Of a DNA stretch of 10,506 bases, positions 6,527 to 10,506 are shown piece by piece. How positions within the stretch are numbered: position 1 is the first letter of the stretch; each line of letters opens with the position of its first letter. Source of the DNA: Pelotomaculum sp. (GTDB lineage Bacteria; Bacillota; Desulfotomaculia; Desulfotomaculales; Pelotomaculaceae); NCBI GenBank assembly GCA_003489345.1, contig DNIT01000020.1, positions 6,280 through 16,785 of the forward strand, read 5' to 3'. Made by a program: the position numbers and the translations under genes. A model generated the notes under the pieces. It searched no databases. It was not told the origin of the DNA and saw only the letters and a program-made list of their open reading frames with translations.

Positions 6527-8212
6527 CTACATTCTTTCCGGAGCCGTCAAACCCAGGAGCCCCAACGCGTTTTTCAAAGTGATGCGGGTTGCGTCCATCA
6601 GCACCAGGCGGGCTGCCGTAAGCGCCTGATCCGAGGTGATCACCCGGTGGCTGTTGTAAAAACTGTGCAGCAGCCCGGCCAGCTCATGGAGATAGCGGGC
6701 AATTCGCTGCGGCGCCAGACCGCCGGCCGCTGAAGCAACTTCACCGGGAAAGTCGGCCAATTTGCGGGCAAGCGCCAGCTCGGCTTCTTCTTTTAGCAGG
6801 CTGTAATCGATCTGATCCGGCTGTGGCCGCACCCCGCCCTGCTCGGTGAGCTGCCGGAAGATGCTGCAGATACGGGCATAAGCATACTGAATGTAATATA
6901 CCGGATTTTCATTGGTCTCCGCCTTTGCTAAATCCAGGTCAAAGTCCAGGTGGCTGTCGGCGCCGCGCATGACGAAGAAGTAGCGGGCAGCATCCCTTCC
7001 TACTTCCTCCACCAGTTCCTCCAGGCTTACAAACCGGCCCGAGCGCTTAGACATGCGGACAAGCTCCCCCCCCTTGTACAGGCGGACCAGTTGCATGATT
7101 ACCACATCAAGCGCTGCCGGGTCATACCCCAGGGCCGCGACCGCTCCCTTCATCCTGGGGACGTGGCCATGGTGGTCCGCTCCCCAAATGTTAATCACCC
7201 GGTCAAATCCCCGCTGAAACTTGTTCCAGTGATAGGCGATATCTGCTGCAAAGTAGGTGGGAAGGCCGTTGGAGCGCACCACCACCTCGTCCTTTTCAAC
7301 ACCGAATGCCGTGGCCCTAAACCAGAGGGCATCCTCGTTTTCATAAATAAAACCCCGGCCTTTTAAAAATTCCAGGGTTTTCTGAACCGCTCCCGCATCG
7401 TGCAGGGACTGCTCGGAAAACCAGACATCATACTTGACACCGAAATCGCTTAAGACCTTTTTGATGTGCTCCAGCTTCTCCTGCAGCGCAAATTGCACCA
7501 GGGCGGCACGACGTTCAGCAGGTTCCCGATCAAGGTAAGACTCTCCGTGCAAATCCCGGAACGACAAGGCGGACGCAAGGATATCCTCCCCGTGGTAGCC
7601 CCCCTCGGGAACAGGCATGTCGCGGCCGAACAACTGGAGGTAGCGGGCCTCCAGGGAAAGGCCGAAGTTTTCAATCTGGTTGCCGGCATCGTTGATATAG
7701 TACTCGCGGCTGACCTCATATCCGGCAAAATCCAGGATGGCGGCGATGCTGTCCCCCAGGGCCGCCCCGCGGGCGTTTCCCATATGTAAGAGGCCGGTGG
7801 GATTGGCGCTGACAAATTCCACCTGGACCTTTTTATCGCGGCCCAGATCCAGCCGGCCATAGTTCCTGCCGGTGCGCAGGATGACCGGGATGACCTGGTA
7901 AACCCAGGCCGGATCAAGGTAAAAATTGATAAAACCCGGACCGGCAATTTCTATCCGTTCCACCCAGGAGGCAGCCGGGGAAAAATGCTGGGTTAAAATC
8001 TCTGCCGCTTTACGCGGCGCCATGCGGGCCGGTTTTGCCAGCAGCATGGCCAGGTTGGCGGCAAAATCCCCATGGTCTTTCTCCCGCGGCACTTCCACCG
8101 TAAAGTCCGGTACCCCGTCGACCCGGATGGCCCCGCTGCGGCGGGCTGCCGCAAGAGCCTCTTGGAGGGCTTCTGTCAGCCTGGAACGGACCTCTTCAAC
8201 TAAACCGCTCAT
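6527..8212 (-). CDS. argS: Arginyl-tRNA synthetase
   Basis: Class I aminoacyl-tRNA synthetase that charges tRNA-Arg in the cytoplasm. The 561 residues have the standard layout: an N-terminal additional domain (about 1-110, with FTVEVPREKDHGDFAANLAM at 38-57), a Rossmann core with the HIGH-type motif as HMGN at 143-146 in SANPTGLLHMGNARGA, GADHHGH (344-350), the KMSKS-type motif as MSKRSG at 387-392, and a helical C-terminal anticodon-binding domain ending in LLGLTAPERM. The ATG at 8212 is preceded directly by an in-frame TAG, so it fixes the start. GGGGAGG is 12 nt upstream, longer than usual. In Bacillus argS is followed by rpoE and pyrG; here pyrG follows directly. The leader is too short for a T-box. 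Confidence 0.97.
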   Translation of the reverse strand: MSGLVEEVRSRLTEALQEALAAARRSGAIRVDGVPDFTVEVPREKDHGDFAANLAMLLAKPARMAPRKAAEILTQHFSPAASWVERIEIAGPGFINFYLDPAWVYQVIPVILRTGRNYGRLDLGRDKKVQVEFVSANPTGLLHMGNARGAALGDSIAAILDFAGYEVSREYYINDAGNQIENFGLSLEARYLQLFGRDMPVPEGGYHGEDILASALSFRDLHGESYLDREPAERRAALVQFALQEKLEHIKKVLSDFGVKYDVWFSEQSLHDAGAVQKTLEFLKGRGFIYENEDALWFRATAFGVEKDEVVVRSNGLPTYFAADIAYHWNKFQRGFDRVINIWGADHHGHVPRMKGAVAALGYDPAALDVVIMQLVRLYKGGELVRMSKRSGRFVSLEELVEEVGRDAARYFFVMRGADSHLDFDLDLAKAETNENPVYYIQYAYARICSIFRQLTEQGGVRPQPDQIDYSLLKEEAELALARKLADFPGEVASAAGGLAPQRIARYLHELAGLLHSFYNSHRVITSDQALTAARLVLMDATRITLKNALGLLGLTAPERM

Positions 8213-8253
8213 CTATCTGTTAAACCTCCCCGGGCTTTCCATTTTATACTTTA

Positions 8254-8282
8254 GATTAATACTTTCCGCCTGAGCCTGTCAA
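8254..8282 (-). promoter_or_regulatory. Candidate SigA promoter for argS
   Basis: A perfect TTGACA (8282-8277) is followed by TTAATC (8259-8254) at 17 bp or TATTAA (8261-8256) at 15 bp. The predicted leader is only about 35 nt. The -35 is perfect; the -10 choice is uncertain. Confidence 0.55.
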
Positions 8283-8388
8283 GTAAACGGAAAGCCGTCT
8301 TCAAATGCAAAAACCGCAGCCATATAGCCAACCACATGAAAAGGTTCTTACGCCGGCTACACAGTCTTATCAGTAGTATCGCAAGAGT

Positions 8389-8420
8389 AAAAGCCGCTGA
8401 ATTTACCCAGCAGCCTTTTT
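8389..8420. terminator. Possible imperfect (bidirectional) terminator hairpin
   Basis: The plus strand has AGCCGCTG (8392-8399), an 8-nt loop and CAGCAGCC (8408-8415), then TTTTT. The stem has a C-A mismatch and a bulge. On the minus strand it is followed by TTTT. It lies between the cupin operon and argS, where a terminator would be expected. Confidence 0.3.
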
Positions 8421-8498
8421 AATGCTCTCTGTTTTTGCAGGTTGCCATCTTCTGCCGGTACCGCGTTTGCGGCGTTCTTGTCGGAGTAAAGTCACCTC

Positions 8499-8531
8499 AA
8501 GGAAGCAGGGGGACGGTTCTTTTGCTTCCTT
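8499..8531 (+). repeat. REP-like hairpin, copy 1
   Basis: Perfect 9-bp arms AAGGAAGCA (8499-8507) and TGCTTCCTT (8523-8531) enclose the 15-nt loop GGGGGACGGTTCTTT. A T-run follows on the plus strand, which would make a terminator-like structure, but no plus-strand gene lies upstream. The GGGGACGGTTC core resembles a dispersed repeat I recall from clostridial genomes, although I could not check this. Confidence 0.55.
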
Positions 8532-8671
8532 TTTTGCTTTCTTGAAAATAGGGCTGTTCAGCCCACGAAGCGAAACTAAAAAAATGCAGGTGAGAAGGCA
8601 TTCGCACAAATGTTACATTGGCTACCAAATCCGGCGCTGAGGCGCTGTTGTTCAATTCGATTGCCAGAAAT

Positions 8672-8698
8672 GTGTCAACCCCCCCGTCCCCCTGTCAC
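8672..8698 (-). repeat. REP-like hairpin, copy 2 (opposite orientation)
   Basis: On the minus strand GTGACA (8698-8693) and TGACAC (8677-8672) pair with one A-A mismatch around the 15-nt loop GGGGGACGGGGGGGT. The first nine loop bases and the loop length match copy 1, while the stem is different. It begins 10 bp after the cupin stop codon. Confidence 0.5.
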
Positions 8699-8708
8699 CG
8701 GCTTTAAA

Positions 8709-9524
8709 TCACTTCCAGGAATCCAGCAGCGATTTGAAGGACTCTCGCAAACTGTTTTCCTTGGAGGCTTCTTTCTCAATCATCTCCATCGCTTTTTCCT
8801 TTTGCGCGCCGGCCAGGGCCTTAAGCGCCTCATACCGGATCAGCGGGCTTTTGTCACCGGCGGCCTGCTCCAGGATCTCCGCCGTCCAGTCCTCCCGGAT
8901 CGCTCCCAATGCCTGCAAGGCGTAAAGCCTGTTGTTAAGCCCGGGATAGGTCACCCGGTAGACGCTGTCCTTATGCGGGTTGAAGAATTCCAAAAACCCC
9001 CGTCTTACCGGTTTACCGTAAAGATGCAGGCTAACTGACGCGTGTTCCTGAACAACACCGTCCATCTGGTGAATACCCTGGTCCAATGGTAGGATCGTGG
9101 TGGTCTCACCAGGCTTTAAAACCGACCTGGCAGACTCCTTTAGTCTGGCATAACCCGGCCTGGCGCCGTCATCCAGTCGCTGGAATTTTCGCTCCTGAAT
9201 CGCGCCGGCCACACAGCTCACAATTCCCCAGGACCCGTGACTGTGGATAGGATAGGAAACGGCCGGGTCCCACACGTAAAGGCGCAGGGAAAACAGCCCG
9301 TCCGGATCACGAAACACGGTAACCTCATTGGTATCGGGTGTATACATAACCGACCCCACATTATCACCAGCAGCCTGACGGCTTAGAACGTCCCGCAAAA
9401 AAACCGGCTTAACGGCGAAACGCCCCAAAAGCTGCCGTACCTGCGCAATAGCCTCTTCACTTACGGAGGAAGTTTCAAACAAACATCTTAGCTCACCGCA
9501 GAAAGTTTCCAACAACTTGCCCAT
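8709..9524 (-). CDS. Cysteine dioxygenase-like cupin with C-terminal HEAT-like repeats
   Basis: Probable mononuclear-iron cupin of the cysteine/thiol dioxygenase type, 271 residues. The cupin part (about 40-185) has YPIHSHGSWGIVSCVAG (91-107) with His94 and His96, LKPGETTTILPLDQGIHQM (136-154) with His152 as third metal ligand, and SLHLYG (165-170). The Ser165/His167/Tyr169 triad corresponds to Ser153/His155/Tyr157 of rat CDO. The Cys that forms the Cys-Tyr crosslink in mammals is absent (Ile101), as is usual in bacteria. Known family members oxidise cysteine or 3-mercaptopropionate with O2. Residues ~197-271 (LYALQALGAIREDWTAEIL, IRYEALKALAGAQ) read as HEAT-like helical pairs, an unusual appendix. 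The ATG at 9524 has GAGGAG 7 nt upstream and starts 1 nt after the stop of the Fe-S gene, so translation is probably coupled. The real substrate is unknown. Confidence 0.72.
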   Translation of the reverse strand: MGKLLETFCGELRCLFETSSVSEEAIAQVRQLLGRFAVKPVFLRDVLSRQAAGDNVGSVMYTPDTNEVTVFRDPDGLFSLRLYVWDPAVSYPIHSHGSWGIVSCVAGAIQERKFQRLDDGARPGYARLKESARSVLKPGETTTILPLDQGIHQMDGVVQEHASVSLHLYGKPVRRGFLEFFNPHKDSVYRVTYPGLNNRLYALQALGAIREDWTAEILEQAAGDKSPLIRYEALKALAGAQKEKAMEMIEKEASKENSLRESFKSLLDSWK

Positions 9525-9525
9525 A

Positions 9526-10404
9526 TCATTTCTCCTCTTCATCAGCGGGGCCAAAGATCCTGCCGTTTTCAATAGCCCAACTGCCGTAGCTCCTGAAGTG
9601 GGTCCACGACTTATACGCCGGGCTGTTTATATCCTTTTCCAGAGTCGCCTGCTCGGCCAGGTATTTCTTGCTCATGCCTTTTTCGCCGTACAGTTCCCTG
9701 TCTTTTCCTACCGGGCAGACCTTGGTGCAAATACCGCAGGGATAGGCCCTCCTTTTGGTAAGTACCTGGTGCCATTTGACACATGCCGCCGTTTCCATAT
9801 GGTAATAGCTGCTGTCGGCATCTTCATCTACTATAAGCGCCCCGGCCGGGCAGCATTTGGCGCAGAGCCGGCAGTTGATGCACAGGTCCTCTTGCAAAAC
9901 TTGATCGGGTGCAACGGCGGCAGCGGTAAACACCGAAACCAGACGCACCCTGGGGCCAAACTCGGGCGTCAGCAGGTTGTGGCTGCGCGAAACCGTGCCC
10001 AGCCCCGCGTACTTGGCGGCAAAGGTATGCGAGAAGGCCGCGTAGGGCTTTTCCAATAGCTGTTTAAGCGACCTGTAACCGTCTCTGGGTAAAAAAATAG
10101 AGGCATGGCCCTTGCCATTTAAATAACGGGTTAAATTGTATGCAAGTCCGTCCAACTCGCGGTTGCTGGTCTCGTAAGCCTCCAGATGGATATTGGAAGG
10201 CGTGGTGTCAACAATGGGCAGGGGCATTTGCATCCCCAAGACTATCACCGTCCTGGTTTTATCCCAAAGAGCAGTGGGCCGGAAATCAGGAGGAATCTCA
10301 TTAAACTCCGGCCACCTTGCTACAGCGGCAAAGCCTATCAGATCGGCTCCGTGGGATAATGCAAACTCTTGTATTTCCTGTTTCAACCGCTCTTTATCAA
10401 TCAA
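9526..10404 (-). CDS. QueG-like double [4Fe-4S] protein (epoxyqueuosine reductase-related)
   Basis: Iron-sulphur protein related to the core of epoxyqueuosine reductase, 292 residues. The N-terminal part (1-165) includes HGADLIGFA (18-26), the hydrophobic RTVIVLGMQMP (51-61), and KYAGLGTVSRSHNLLTPEFGPRVRLVSVF (131-159), a region typical of QueG-type cobalamin proteins. The clusters follow: C175xxC178xxC181xxxC185P and C208 with C223xxC226xxxC230P. It is shorter than QueG (about 380) and lacks the C-terminal HEAT-like domain, so it is probably a paralogue used as an electron carrier or reductase; tRNA modification is not shown. I prefer the TTG at 10404, which has GGTGGTG 6 nt upstream and yields MIDKERLKQEI. 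The frame runs on to a TTG at 10437, which lies inside the preceding gene. It overlaps that gene by 8 nt and is followed by the cupin gene after 1 nt. Confidence 0.78.
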   Translation of the reverse strand: MIDKERLKQEIQEFALSHGADLIGFAAVARWPEFNEIPPDFRPTALWDKTRTVIVLGMQMPLPIVDTTPSNIHLEAYETSNRELDGLAYNLTRYLNGKGHASIFLPRDGYRSLKQLLEKPYAAFSHTFAAKYAGLGTVSRSHNLLTPEFGPRVRLVSVFTAAAVAPDQVLQEDLCINCRLCAKCCPAGALIVDEDADSSYYHMETAACVKWHQVLTKRRAYPCGICTKVCPVGKDRELYGEKGMSKKYLAEQATLEKDINSPAYKSWTHFRSYGSWAIENGRIFGPADEEEK

Positions 10405-10506
10405 TATGAACACCACCAAGCGCGTAACCAGCCGCAAAGGCCGCCTGGTTGACGTCCAAAAGTTTGGCCGGCACCCGCTCAGCCAGCGCTTTTTCCCATA
10501 TCGCCC
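10397..10506 (-). CDS. Probable 2-oxoacid:acceptor oxidoreductase gamma subunit, C-terminus only
   Basis: Only the last 35 codons are in the window, in the frame ending at TGA 10399-10397. The peptide contains ALAERVPAKLLDVNQAAFAAGY, which resembles the C-terminus of gamma-type subunits of ferredoxin-dependent 2-oxoacid oxidoreductases (PorC/KorC/IorB), where VP-K-x-x-x-x-N-x-x-A-F-x-x-G is common. Such enzymes decarboxylate 2-oxoacids to acyl-CoA or reduce ferredoxin in anaerobes. Its stop overlaps the start of the downstream Fe-S gene by 8 nt, so they are probably one operon. The call rests on a short tail and could be wrong about the subfamily. Confidence 0.5.
   Translation of the reverse strand, partial: AIWEKALAERVPAKLLDVNQAAFAAGYALGGVHID

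Larger units (their letters stand above)
8213..8708. other. 496-bp gene-free stretch between the cupin gene and argS
   Basis: No convincing gene. From right to left it holds a REP-like hairpin next to the cupin stop, about 140 bp of unassigned sequence with a small perfect hairpin GGGCTG-TT-CAGCCC (8551-8564), a second REP-like hairpin in the opposite orientation, a possible terminator hairpin (8389-8420), about 100 bp with no visible signal, and the argS promoter. Short open frames here have no RBS, and their sequence is dictated by the repeats. Confidence 0.6.

Noticed and set aside
8213..8260. T-box leader upstream of argS
   Set aside because: The predicted leader is about 35 nt and no T-box or stem-loop array is visible.
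8499..8531. Treating the AAGGAAGCA hairpin plus T-run only as a plus-strand terminator
   Set aside because: No plus-strand gene lies upstream, and the shared loop with copy 2 points to a repeat family.
8422..8640. 72-codon plus-strand open frame containing KQGDGSFASFF
   Set aside because: The motif is only the translation of the REP-like hairpin, and there is no RBS. The opposite frame (8403-8609) is equally unconvincing.
9525..9572. Cupin start 16 codons further upstream
   Set aside because: That start lies inside the Fe-S gene. The ATG at 9524 has GAGGAG at good spacing and a natural N-terminus.

Overview
This window comes from a moderately GC-rich, Gram-positive-type anaerobic spore-former. 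The best guess is a Pelotomaculum/Desulfotomaculum-like member of the Peptococcaceae. That placement rests on four things: strong AGGAGG-type ribosome binding sites with many TTG starts, a Spo0F phosphorelay protein, the C-terminus of a probable ferredoxin-dependent 2-oxoacid oxidoreductase, and a housekeeping gene order that parallels the Firmicute block argS-pyrG-spo0F-fba-fsa. It is an inference from protein similarity and synteny and was not computed. All recognised genes lie on the minus strand, so transcription runs from high to low coordinates.

Right end (10506 to 8709): an apparent three-gene operon. It contains the C-terminus of a probable 2-oxoacid:acceptor oxidoreductase gamma subunit, which appears only as a short partial frame at the window edge. 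This overlaps by 8 nt a QueG-like protein with two [4Fe-4S] motifs, which in turn is separated by 1 nt from a cysteine-dioxygenase-like cupin with a C-terminal HEAT-like tail. A 496-base gene-free stretch follows (8213-8708). It holds two inverted REP-like hairpins with the same 15-nt loop layout and different stems, a possible weak terminator, and a likely argS promoter.

Middle (8212 to 4775): argS (arginyl-tRNA synthetase) and pyrG (CTP synthase). pyrG has a near-consensus SigA promoter lying among palindromes, and a clear rho-independent terminator after its stop codon.

Left half (4624 to 1): sppA (membrane signal peptide peptidase), a YIP1-family membrane protein, spo0F, a small protein with several Cys-pair motifs, fba (class II fructose-bisphosphate aldolase), and the first 110 codons of a transaldolase/fructose-6-phosphate-aldolase-like gene. 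Compared with Bacillus subtilis (argS-rpoE-pyrG-ywjG-spo0F-fbaA-ywjH), the rpoE and ywjG positions are changed. There is no gene between argS and pyrG, sppA-yip1 sits between pyrG and spo0F, and the Cys-rich gene is inserted between spo0F and fba.

Most of the window is ordinary core genome. The points most worth a second look are the cupin-HEAT/QueG-like pair in an apparent anaerobe operon, the REP-like hairpin pair, the broken-looking spo0F start, and the TTGAC-type palindromes at the fba and pyrG promoters. I see no CRISPR array, tRNA, rRNA, riboswitch, prophage or insertion sequence.
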